In this document: one piece after another, positions 1-8,848 of the stretch | Numbering within the stretch: position 1 is the first letter of the stretch | How the letters are laid out: each line of letters starts with the position of its first letter | Assembly: GCF_003605635.1 (NCBI RefSeq) | Contig: NZ_QMDW01000017.1 | Location: 1-47,850, forward strand | Source of the DNA: Halonotius pteroides | GTDB taxonomy: Archaea; Halobacteriota; Halobacteria; Halobacteriales; Haloferacaceae | Length of the DNA stretch: 47,850 nt | Direction of reading: 5' to 3' | Program-made: the position numbers and the translations under genes | The notes under the pieces: generated by a model | The model's database searches: none | What the model saw: the letters and a program-made list of their open reading frames with translations, nothing else | What the model was told of the DNA's origin: nothing

Positions 1-206
1 CTCGCTGATTACAACCTCTCAACCTCTGCATCGGTCACTCCAAATATTCTAATATAAAAATTCAGACATTTTTACCAGATCAGGCAAGAGCCAACTGTTT
101 TCCAAAATTCGTCGGGGTAGATAGCTTCGATACTATTGTAGCTAACGAGACAATTGCCATCCGCAACCCTCGACAAAGTAACAAGCGAGGAACACCATGT
201 CGAAGT

Positions 207-1238
207 ATGAAGCGTTTCCTCCGATATATCGCCTACCGGGAACTCTATCGGAGCTTCCGAAAACTACTGGAGAGTTCTGGCAACTCCCAGTCACAGTCTT
301 CCCCCTCTTCACAGACTTCGTCAGGGTCGTCCTCCGTCCAAGAGCTTCTCAACCACCCAAATATGCCAGCCAACGGCGAGACTGTTGATTCGCCTGCTCA
401 ACTCCAGGCTGTCCTCCAGCAGATGGATGCCTATGAGTTTGAGTACTTCGTGGCCGACCTCTGGACACGGATGGGTTGGGAGACGGAGGTGTCCTCGGCC
501 GCGGGTGACAAGGGCGTTGATGTGATCGCCCGGCAATCGATGCCCTACGACTAATTGTTGTTGATCCAAGCCAAGCGATACGGCCCGAACACGACGGTTG
601 GATCGCCAGATGTCCAGCAGTATGCCAGTCTACGACAGCAGTTCGAAGACGTGGATAAGGTGCTGATCGTCACTACAAACGAATTCACTCAACAGGCGCG
701 GGAAACCGCTGATCAACTCAACGTCAAACTGATCGATGGTGAACGGTTGGTTCACTTGATTGAGCAGCATGAGGCGTTAGATCTCGTCGCTGAATATCTT
801 GATTTCATCGAACCGGTCGAAGATCCAGACACCGAGCAGCCACACACCGAGGCGAGTGGAGATCCCACGTCAGATGAACAGCCATCGAAGGGCTCTGCGA
901 CCTCTACCGCTACCTCTTCCTCACCGTCTTCGACAGCCACATTGAGTACAAATGCCTCCAGATCGACGTTGTGGGTGAAAGGAACTTGGGCGTGTTTGCT
1001 CGGTTGGGTAGTTGTCATCCTCGGCGTATCTGCGCTCTCTGATGCGGTCTGGGGAGTGCTGTTCTTCGGTTCGTGGCTTGTGCTCCCGATCTCGATTTTT
1101 CAGGATGCTCGCTCGCTCAGTGAAGATACTGAGTGGCCCCAGTACACGTGGGCGTACGTAATTGGCTCTGCGATCTGGTTCGTGTCACTCATCGTCGGTG
1201 GGGTATATCTCTGGCAACGCAGAACTGCGATAGACTAA
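207..1238 (+). pseudogene. Mrr-type restriction endonuclease with C-terminal membrane segments, in-frame stop
   Basis: The reading frame runs 207-1238 but is cut by TAA at 552-554; the next codon continues the same domain in the same frame. Around residues 75-150 it has the Mrr catalytic fold: a helix rich in aromatics (YEFEYFVADLW), then GDKGVDVIA with the metal-binding Asp, then LLIQAKRY with the Q-x-K motif. The stop lies between the Asp and the QAK, so neither half has a full active site. A Ser/Thr-rich linker and three hydrophobic segments near the C terminus suggest a membrane-tethered nuclease. Such proteins cut modified or foreign DNA. A TTG at 555 could restart translation but would give only the QAK half. 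I read it as a recent nonsense pseudogene; the domain call is strong. Confidence 0.8.
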
Positions 1239-1262
1239 GTTGAGTAATACTTCTCCTACGGA

Positions 1263-1270
1263 TTTATATC
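1263..1270 (+). promoter_or_regulatory. TATA-like box of the tfb gene
   Basis: TTTATATC ends 23 nt before the ATG at 1294. This spacing fits a leaderless haloarchaeal transcript and supports the upstream start of the tfb reading frame, before its premature stop. Confidence 0.5.
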
Positions 1271-1293
1271 GATCAATCATTCAATAATATTCA

Positions 1294-2271
1294 ATGGCAG
1301 GCCCCACCCGTCAGCGACAGGCTGCATCTACAACTGAAACACAACCTGAGCAGTCAACTTCCGAACGAGATGCTGAAGCGATTGACCCATCATCGGTCGA
1401 TCCAGATGAGATCATCAAAACCGACGACGGCGAGTTGATGCATGAACCGACCGGGCTGATTCTTTAAGACGAACAAATCGATCACGGCCCAGAGTGGCGG
1501 TCGTTCACTCAGACTGAGCGCGATGAGAAGTCGCGCGTTGGGGCACCGATGACTGAAATGATGCATGACTGGGGGCTGACAACGACTATCGGCTGGCAGA
1601 ACGAGGACGCCCACGGACGGTCGATCTCCTCGGAGAAGCGGAGTCAGATGCATCGTCTACGGAAGTGGCAGAATCGAATTCGCACTCAAGACGCCAAAGA
1701 GCGCAACCTCCAACATGCTCTCGGTGAGATAGATCGGATGGCTTCTGGCTTAGGCGTTCCGGATGCAACCCGGGAGATGGCGTCAGTGATCTACCGCCGC
1801 GCACTCAGCGAAGATCTGTTACGTGGGCGTTCTATCGAGTCCGTTGCGACGGCAGCACTGTATGCGGCCTGCCGCCAAGAGAATATCCCACGGAGTTTGA
1901 GCGAACTCGCTCCTGTATCGAGGGTTGATCGGAAGGAGGTCGCCCGCACCTATCGATATATTTCGAAAGAGTTGGGCTTGAAGATCGAACCGGCCGATCC
2001 CAAACAGTACGTTCCACGGTTTGCCTCGAAATTAGATGTGAGCCCGGAGGTTCAACAAAAGGCGAAAGAAGTCATCGACGTAAGTACAGAAGCGGGATTG
2101 TTGTCAGGGAAATCGCCGACTGGCTTTGCGGCGGCCGCAATCTATGCGGCTTCACTGCTCTGTGATGAGAAGGTTACCCAACGTACGGCAGCAGATGCTG
2201 CCAACGTCACCGAAGTGACGATCAGAAACCGGTATCAAGAGCAGATAGAGGCGATGGGGATTCAAATGTGA
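1294..2271 (+). pseudogene. tfb: Transcription initiation factor B (TFB) paralogue, zinc ribbon lost, in-frame stop
   Basis: TFB recruits RNA polymerase to TBP-bound TATA boxes. From ATG 1294 the frame shows a degenerate ribbon region, then after an in-frame TAA (1465-1467) the B-reader part (DHGPEWRSF, EKSRVGAP) and two cyclin repeats running to 2271. The region that normally holds two CxxC pairs reads DEIIKTDDGELMHEPTGLIL; it keeps the surrounding framework but has no cysteine. The stop sits just after it, before DEQIDHGPEW. A downstream ATG at 1549 could give a protein of about 240 aa with only the cyclin core, lacking ribbon and B-finger. Such a product could bind TBP-DNA without recruiting polymerase, but this is inference. 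Most likely a decayed expanded-family TFB. Confidence 0.85.
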
Positions 2272-2301
2272 ATACTGTAGTCACCCGCCGATCACTGTGA
2301 A

Positions 2302-3164
2302 TTAAATCACCTCTACGCCGACCGATCCATCGGGGTTTCGATGGAAGAACTTGACCTCACTAGACGTTTCCATCAATACCCCTTCGCCACCCTGAGAACG
2401 CTGATTTTGTCGAATCACATTCCCACAGATCACATCGCCCTTTCTGGTTGCGCTAGCGTGCATCGAGTGGCCCACAATTTGTGGTGGTGCTGATTCCTCG
2501 ATATGCCTGAAGTCAAGCCAGCAGAGTCCAGCAGACGGCCCTCTCCCACCGCCTTCGCCTAACTCAAAGATCCGATTATACTGCTCGACGACCTCCTCTT
2601 GGATTGCTGGTTCGTTAGGTTCGCCGATGGCATCAAGAAGTTCCTTAGCTGCCGTACGAAGCCGTTCGTTGATCTCCTCTGGGTCAAAGATTTCGTTGCT
2701 TCCAGCGTGGCTGTAGACATACGAATGGCCCTCGAATGCTGCTGTTATCCCTCCCTCAATAACACGATTGAGGAACGATTCACGGTTGGATTGAGCCATC
2801 GCATGTGAGTATGTATCACGCCAACTGAGTACTGCGGGTACCAAGATCGGCATCTCGTGGTTGCCAATGTGATACTGAACACGACCGTCGGGAGCTCTGA
2901 GATAAGCCGCAAGACCATCTCCAAGGCCGTTTTATTATCGGGGCCTCTGTCGATGACATTACCATTGATCACGAGCACGTAATCGTTGTCTGCCCAGTGG
3001 ATCGTGTTGCTATCATCGACAGTGATGATGGGTTCATGTCCGTCGGTATCGCCGATAGTCAGGAGTGCACTCCGGGCGTCGTCGAGATAGCCGTGGATAT
3101 CGCTGATCTCGATGATTGGGGGACGGCCGTTGAACTCGGTGACTGAATCTATGGTATCGTTCAT
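2302..3164 (-). pseudogene. Calcineurin-like metallophosphoesterase, frameshifted
   Basis: Read from 3164 downwards. The N-terminal part has SDIHG (Asp22, His24) and NGNVIDRG; the C-terminal part has GNHEM, SHAG and GHSM, together the metal-site motifs of the PPP/calcineurin-like phosphoesterase family. The two parts are in different frames: near 2893-2899 one base is missing, and restoring it gives a continuous LISEAPDGRVQYHIGNHEM. The usual GDxxDRG motif reads GNxxDRG, so the metal-bridging Asp is Asn69, a second lesion. It follows the PHP gene by 3 bp on the same strand, so the two were probably one operon of phosphoester hydrolases. The original substrate cannot be told. Confidence 0.75.
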
Positions 3165-3850
3165 AGATTATGGATGAAGCATTGTGCTGAATTCCTCAAA
3201 CTGTGATTTGGATAACCCAGCTTGTCCGAAGCGTTTGTTATGTGCGTCACTCCCTCCGGTCACGAGCAAATCGTTGCGTTCGATAGCACGATCTACGATG
3301 CTCGTATTGATCTCTGTTCCGTATGGGTAATATCGTTCGACGGCATCGAGTTTATCTGTAACCTGAAGTGCGGCTTCAGGATCATCGTATCGCAACGGAT
3401 GCGCCAATCCAACGACAAAACAAGCATCTTTGAGGAGTCTAATGCCCTCATCAACATCAGTGATCTCTCTGGCAAAATAGCAGTCACAATCGTTTCCAAT
3501 GAGCTCCTCAAACGCTTCCTTGTAGTCATACGGCGCATGGCTTTCATCGATAGCAGTTGCAATGTGCGGTCGTCCAATCCCAGAGCTTGGGTCGATATCC
3601 AGCGACACTCCGAACTCTGCTTCGACACAGGCAATTATTTTTTGAGCACGGTTGATGCGGTTTTCTTGGAGTCGCGCAATCTCGCTTGTGAGTTCTTCTG
3701 TGGGTTCGACATGGTACCCTAAGAGATCGATTCGCTGCGTGTCTGTCTGGACACGAAGTTCGATTCCTCGGATGATATTGATTCCATCAATCGTCGTAAT
3801 TGGGTCGTCTAGTCCGGAGTGGATACGATCATGATAGAGATACGAGCGCA

Positions 3851-5379
3851 TATCCCCGTCTTCCCGTGAGTGACGAGCGTTCTGACCGCAGTCGGAACCG
3901 AGGAGCGAACAGGCGGGGGTTGAGCGGACAGCAGCGTGTAACAGGCCACCGTTCTATTGCACTGCTGGATTCCCCACCGTTCCACTTTCACTTTGGATGG
4001 CTGAGATATTTACCCAACATAGTCATACAATGTAGTACGCCACCGATGGCTGAACTCACGAAAACGCTCGAACTGAAGCTTGTGGACCCGAATGCCCACA
4101 AGCGACAGAAGCTTCGTGAGACGCGGGATGCATACCAACAGGCACTACAAGCCGCCTTCGCCGCTGGCTGTGACACGCAGGCAGCGGCCAACGACGTGGT
4201 TGTCGAGTACGACCTGAGCGGCTACGCAAAAAACGCCCTCAAAAAGTACGTCCCACAACTCTGTGGAAACAGCTACGATGCCGACGAGCTGCACGACGAT
4301 CACCCGGTACGGTTCACTAACGAGGGCCTGCAACTCGACCACCAGCCACAGAACGCTATCGAGTGGTACGTCAAAGTCCCGCACCACGAGGATTACCACC
4401 TCTGGATGCCGGCACGCGCCAATCCCGACCAGCGGGAGTAGCTCGAAGCGTTGCACGCAGACGACGCCGAGATGGGTGAAAGTCGGCTGTTTGAGCGGGA
4501 CGGAACGTGGTATCTCCACGTCACCGCGACCCGCGACGTGGAGGACGAATCTGACGCGTCCGCCGACGAGCGGACGCCCATCGGCGTGGACATTGGAGAA
4601 GCGAGTCTCGTCACGGTGTGTCACCGCGATGAGAGCGGTTCTCCTGTTCGCCCCGAGCTGTGGGCCGATGACGGCAAGGCCGTTCGTCGGCTCCGCAAAA
4701 CCTACTTTACCGCCAAGCGACGGCTTCAGCAGCGCGGCAGTGAGCGAATCACAGAGTCCTACGGCGACTCGCTGTGGGGCCAGATTGACGATGTCTTCCA
4801 CCGTGTGACCCGCGATGTCGTGGAGTATGCCGAGTCTGTCGAGAACCCAGTGCTGGTGCTGGAAGACCTGACGGACATCCGCGAGAACATGGACTACGGC
4901 GAGTACATGAATCGACGGTTGCACGGCTGGGGCTTTGCGAAGCTCCGCGCCCAGATTCGCTACAAAGCCGCCGAGCAGGGGATTCCCGTCGAGACGGTAA
5001 ATCCCCGGAACACGTCGAAGGCGTGCCATGCCTGCGGTGAAGTAGGCTCCCGGCCACGACAGGCGACGTTCAGATGCTCGAACGACGACTGCTGGCTCGG
5101 TGAGTATCAAGCCGACGTGAACGGGGCGATAAACATTGCAGACCGCTACCGTAGTGGAGAGAGTCACCGCCGAAGTGACCGGAGTTCCGGTCAGAAGGTC
5201 GGTGCCGATGACTCGGCTACGGATGGGGCCTCTTTGACTGGGCCACAAGACAACCACACCGAGGGTGAAACCCACTCGGCGACGTGTGGAATGAATGCGT
5301 CTTGAAACCAACAGGCCGCTACACTCGGCCTGAAATCCCGTGGTGGGATTCTTCCGCGTTCACGCGGACGAGGAGGTCA
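3851..5379 (+). mobile_element. IS1341-type (IS200/IS605 superfamily) element carrying only tnpB
   Basis: Boundaries come from rejoining the PHP reading frame. The element replaces nothing and duplicates nothing, as expected for IS200/IS605-type insertion. Exact ends are ambiguous by about 2 nt because CA occurs at both junctions (3849-3850 and 5378-5379); it starts at 3849-3852 and ends at 5377-5380. There is no tnpA, so it could move only with a Y1 transposase supplied in trans. The right end carries two hairpins (see the ncRNA entry). About 195 bp separate the left end from the tnpB start. Confidence 0.75.
4046..5305 (+). pseudogene. tnpB: TnpB RNA-guided nuclease, in-frame amber stop
   Basis: Frame from ATG 4046 to 5305, about 419 codons, with TAG at codon 132 (4439-4441) and continuation in the same frame (LEALHADDAEMGES). 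The RuvC-like active site is intact after the stop: Asp182 in GVDIGE, Glu273 in VLEDLTD, Asp357 in QADVNGA. A zinc finger (CHAC and CSNDDC) sits between the last two. TnpB uses an RNA from the element's right end to cut DNA matching the flank, which favours retention of the element. The stop falls in the N-terminal wedge/REC portion, so full-length protein should not be made. CAG to TAG is the simplest origin, but the original residue is not known. Confidence 0.85.
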
Positions 5380-5380
5380 A
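5230..5380 (+). ncRNA. Probable omega/reRNA region at the right end of the TnpB element
   Basis: The 3' end of tnpB and the short tail after it carry a hairpin AATCCC-gtggt-GGGATT at about 5334-5350 and a second CCGCG-ttca-CGCGG at 5354-5367, then GAGGAGGTCAA at the element edge. TnpB guide RNAs are known to start inside the tnpB 3' end and run past the right end, taking about 16-20 nt of flank as guide. Here the guide would be gcccgcctctttcgtggccg, which is PHP gene sequence. The 5' limit is arbitrary. Confidence 0.5.
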
Positions 5381-5667
5381 GCCCGCCTCTTTCGTGGCCG
5401 TAGGGATTTCCTCAATGGTTAGGGTGCCATCAGAAGCTGTCGTATGTGAATGGAGGTCAGCAACAACGGAGGGAGACATGTGAATAGCCAAGCAAGTGAA
5501 TTAGAAAACACTTCCGAGCGGCACCTCTGTAGCTGGATCAACGTTGAATTGCGCTAACAATGTGAAAAAAGGCAAGATAATTTCGCGCGTTATTTGCGTA
5601 TGATCTCTTGAAATCCAATATGGGGGTTCTATTGATTCTCCCTTTGCATTCAGAGTGATTAAATTCA

Positions 5668-5674
5668 TTTATTT
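5668..5674 (+). promoter_or_regulatory. TATA-like box of the fic gene
   Basis: TTTATTT ends 24 nt before ATG 5699, which fits leaderless transcription of the Fic gene. Confidence 0.4.
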
Positions 5675-5698
5675 CTGGCACATGAAGTAGGTACGTGC

Positions 5699-6865
5699 AT
5701 GAGAGACTTAGAAATTGAAGACGCTGCGCCCGGGAAACTCATCTCCTATGGGAGAGAGTCATATTATCGGCCGGAACCGCTCCCACCCGCAAGAGAGCTT
5801 GCACTAAATGCCGAGTTTTATGACCTGCTTGCCCAAGCAACCTTTTGGCTCGGCAAACTCAGCGGCATCAGCCTCGAAATCGATTTTCCGCCAATCCTGT
5901 ATACATCTCTGCTCCGGAAAGAAGCGATGGAATCAGCCGAAATTGAAGGGGTTGATATCGACTACAACGCCCTCTACAGCCTCGAAACTCATCGTCTCGA
6001 TTCGGAGCTAGACCCAACGACCAGCCAAGCGGAGACAAAAGATACCCAAGAGGTTCTTAATTACGAGCAGGCTATCAAGGAGGGCATTGAAACGCTTGAG
6101 GACGGCGGTGAGATTTCTGTTGCCCTCCTGCATGATCTACACGAGACGCTTCTCACAGATGTTCCAGCAGATCGGATCGAGACTGACACGATTGGTGGAT
6201 ATAAGACCGTGACAAACTATCTTGGCGACTTCCTGCCCCCAGTCCCGGGCGAAGTTGAGGGGTTGATGGATGCACTCATCACGTATTACCGAACTGGAGG
6301 CAACTATCATCCGCTTGTGGATATCGCGCTCTTTCACTACCAATTTGAAACGATTCACCCGTATGGTGACGGGAACGGGCGGCTCGGTCGCCTTCTCATC
6401 ACCGTTTAATTATACGATACCGAACTGCTCGCGCGGCCGAATCTCTACCTCAGCGAGTATTTCAACCGGAACAAAGCCACGTATGTTGACCGAATGGACG
6501 GGGTAAGAGCCCACGGCAACTGGGAGGACTGGGTATCGTTTTTCATCAAAGGGGTGGCTCAACAAGCCGAGGAGTCTGTTGACCGTACCGTGGCATTAGA
6601 CACGTTACGTCGTCGCTATGAGGAGGAATATGGTGGCGTCCAGTACGCAAAAAACCGCTTAGCGTGCAGCCTCTTTGAGCAACCATACGTGACCACAAAG
6701 ACCGTTGCGACAATGCTCGATATTGAGCGGTCAACCGCCTATCGTGCAATCGCCGATCTCGAAGCGGACGGTGTCTTAGAGGAGGTCACAGGCAAACAGC
6801 GCAACAAGGAACACCGGGCCAAGGAAATCTTCGATATTCTTGAGAGACCGCCGCAGACATACTGA
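5699..6865 (+). pseudogene. Fic family protein (AMP-transferase type), in-frame stop
   Basis: Fic proteins transfer AMP or related groups to target proteins. The N-terminal part has the autoinhibitory helix signature SAEIEG (residues 79-84), typical of Fic proteins with an N-terminal inhibitory helix. The Fic motif HPYGDGNGRLGR begins at His220 and is perfect. TAA at codon 237 (6407-6409) cuts the protein right after GRLLITV. The same frame continues with LYDTELLARPNLYLSEYF, the usual end of the Fic domain, then a C-terminal winged-helix part (about 6640-6860: VTTKTVATMLDIERSTAYRA). A one-base change TTA to TAA is a simple explanation. The stable 5' part might fold without its last helices, but function is doubtful. 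Confidence 0.8.
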
Positions 6866-6873
6866 GAATTGTC

Positions 6874-7374
6874 GTGTTGGACGATAATGTGGTTGATGAA
6901 GTTCGGTTGAATGCCACGGCCGCATTGGGCCGCACTGTCAGCGAAGATCCAAGCGTCGGGGTTGATATGATCGATGAGTTGGTTACGTTGTTCGAAGCTG
7001 AGCACACAAAACTTCGGAACAACGCAATTGGGTTGATCGCTGATGTTGCGGCGGTACATACGAATGTTGTTGAGCCATACGTTGATGACATTGCCCCGTT
7101 GCTTGAGACGGATGACGCCTACACCCGAATCAACGCCTCAGGTGCGCTAAGTCGTGTCGCTGAGGATTTTTCGGCTGCTGTTGAGCCACTCGCACCTGCG
7201 CTAATCGAGTTGCTGAATAATGATGATCAAATTGTCCGGGAGAATGCTTGTTGGAGACTTGGATACCTCAGTGCTGAAGATGCGACTGCTCGTCTTGAGG
7301 AGTGTGCCATTGACGACGAGGAACCAGATGTTCGATCAACAGCATCGTGGGATCTGACACAAATACGACGATAA
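6874..7374 (+). CDS. HEAT-repeat protein, probably N-terminally truncated
   Basis: About 166 aa made of HEAT-like helical pairs with the usual pattern (VRLNATAALG, LRNNAIGLIADVA, RINASGALSRVA, VRENACWRLGYLS, VRSTASWDLTQI). Such repeats form scaffolds for protein binding. The only start I see is GTG 6874 (or TTG 6877), 8 nt after the Fic stop; an in-frame TGA at 6841-6843 closes the frame upstream. The protein starts abruptly inside a repeat, so the 5' end may have been lost. Short spacing suggests co-transcription with fic. No catalytic domain is visible. Confidence 0.6.
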   Translation: MLDDNVVDEVRLNATAALGRTVSEDPSVGVDMIDELVTLFEAEHTKLRNNAIGLIADVAAVHTNVVEPYVDDIAPLLETDDAYTRINASGALSRVAEDFSAAVEPLAPALIELLNNDDQIVRENACWRLGYLSAEDATARLEECAIDDEEPDVRSTASWDLTQIRR

Positions 7375-7926
7375 GGGCTTCATATATTCTAGTAAATAAT
7401 AATTAATCGCTTTTGTATTAAAAATCTAATTTTTATAGCAAGACCTATATCACTACCTTCGAAAATCTCAGCTGGCTGGCAGCGATGTACAACCACACCG
7501 TATACTCACTTTGCCAGCTTTGTGAGGCAGGCGGTGGCCCCTGCTCACTTCCGTTCTGCCTCTTTCGATATATTAGTACGACGGACACTTGCTAATATCG
7601 GTGGTCGGTTACATATCGATAACGGGGTGTGTCGTTTCGACCGTTGTGGAATCCTCGCAACCGACAAATTGGGACAAACCTGCAGATGGGCGAGACTGAG
7701 ATGAGCAGCCGCTACGGTTCTCTGAATTAGTAACGCTTTTTTCGAAGATGGCGAAACAGACTTATCACGATTCTATGAAGATGGGCAGTGCAAGATGCAC
7801 AGCTTCCATCTCTCACACGAGTGTTGGTAATCCGAGATTGGTGGGATGTGCAAATCCCTCTCTGACACTCCTTGATCAAGCTACCAGTCCCCCCTCAGCA
7901 CCGTTGGCGGTCACCTGACTGGATAC
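7375..7926. other. Gene-free stretch between accessory and core blocks
   Basis: No convincing gene on either strand. The first part is AT-rich (about 7375-7450); the rest has only short open frames without recognisable motifs. It marks the change from the AT-richer, damaged region to the GC-rich block that starts at the EamA genes. It may hold decayed sequence. Confidence 0.4.
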
Positions 7927-8826
7927 TCACCGATCCGAGGCCGTCAGGCCGATACCGAACAGCACGACCGCGCCGCCGAGCATCGTAAACAGCGTCGGTG
8001 ACTCCCCGAGGAAGACGAGGGCAAGAACGGTCGATCCGACCGGTTCGGCGAGCAGGGAGACCGAGACGGTGCTCGACTCGACGTGAGCGAGCACCCAGTT
8101 GATGACCGTATGCCCGAACAGCCCCGGCCCAAGGGCGAGGCCGGCAAAGATGAGCCACTCGCGTGGCGCGTACCCCGTCAGTGGCGCGCCCTGTGCGAGG
8201 ACGATCACGAGCAGGACGGCCGAACAGACGCCGTAAACGACCACGACGTAGGGGATCAGCGAGACGCGCTGGCGCAGCGAGCGGCCCGCGAGGACGTAGC
8301 CGGCCGCCATCACGGCCCCCAGCAGCGCGAGAGCGTTCCCCAACATCGGGTCGGGGCCGACGAGGACGCCACCGAGCAGATCGCCGACAGACATCGTCAC
8401 CATCCCCGCGATAGCGACGAGGATGCCGGCGACGATGCGCGTCGAGAGCCGCTCCGAAAGCAGGAGCCACGCGCCGAGGGCGACGAAGAGCGGCTGGGCC
8501 TGCACCAGCGTGACGCTCGCGGCGACGCTCGTCCACGCGAGGCTCTCGAACCACGCGACGAAATGCACCGCGAGGGCGATTCCCGACAACGTCGCAAACG
8601 CGAGATCCCGGCGACCGATCCGAGCGAACTCGGTGCGGTACTTCCAGCCCGCGAGCGGCAGGAGCGCGAGCGTGGTGAACAGGACGCGATAGAGGGCAGC
8701 GACCGACGACGGCGCGGTCGTCAACCGAACGAGGATCGCGGCGGTGCTGATCGCCACGATAGCGACCGCGAGGCCGGCTGCTGGGGATACTTCGTTTTCG
8801 AGCGTCTGCAGCAGATCGACCGCCAT
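7927..8826 (-). CDS. EamA/DMT-family transporter (second of a tandem pair)
   Basis: About 299 aa from ATG 8826 (MAVDLLQTLENEV). The frame is open further upstream, but a longer start would overlap the preceding gene. The sequence is almost wholly hydrophobic, with about ten membrane segments in two similar halves as in drug/metabolite transporters. It ends with the typical LLAEPVGSTVLALVFLGE segment and a final helix. DMT proteins export or exchange amino acids, nucleotides or other metabolites; the substrate cannot be read from sequence. It lies 22 bp after the other EamA gene on the same strand, so the two may work as one transcript or a heteromer. Confidence 0.8.
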   Translation of the reverse strand: MAVDLLQTLENEVSPAAGLAVAIVAISTAAILVRLTTAPSSVAALYRVLFTTLALLPLAGWKYRTEFARIGRRDLAFATLSGIALAVHFVAWFESLAWTSVAASVTLVQAQPLFVALGAWLLLSERLSTRIVAGILVAIAGMVTMSVGDLLGGVLVGPDPMLGNALALLGAVMAAGYVLAGRSLRQRVSLIPYVVVVYGVCSAVLLVIVLAQGAPLTGYAPREWLIFAGLALGPGLFGHTVINWVLAHVESSTVSVSLLAEPVGSTVLALVFLGESPTLFTMLGGAVVLFGIGLTASDR

Positions 8827-8848
8827 CACGCCACCCGTCCGTTGCCGC

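Larger units (their letters stand above)
3168..5479 (-). pseudogene. PHP-domain phosphoesterase interrupted by a TnpB element
   Basis: The C-terminal 227 codons lie at 3168-3851. The missing N terminus lies on the other side of the insertion at 5381-5479: ATG at 5479, then 33 codons including VADLHSHTTASDGTL with the HxH metal motif (His10, His12). Removing about 1529 bp joins both parts in frame as TATKEAG then L or M then RSYLYHDRIHSGLDD, giving a protein of about 260 aa. PHP proteins are metal-dependent phosphoesterases, including nucleoside 3',5'-bisphosphate phosphatases. Remaining motifs include GIEL, the GLAHPLR loop and GGSDAH near the C terminus. The expected D-H-D motif reads Y-H-D. 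It lies upstream of the metallophosphoesterase. Inactivated by insertion. Confidence 0.8.

Noticed and set aside
207-6865. Stop-codon reassignment to explain the in-frame TAA/TAG codons
   Set aside because: Intact genes in the same window end with TAA and TAG, and the residue expected at the stops appears to differ between genes (for example Leu in Fic, polar in others).
7522-7704. 60-codon open frame in the gap before the EamA genes
   Set aside because: No promoter, no recognisable motif and no neighbour coupling.
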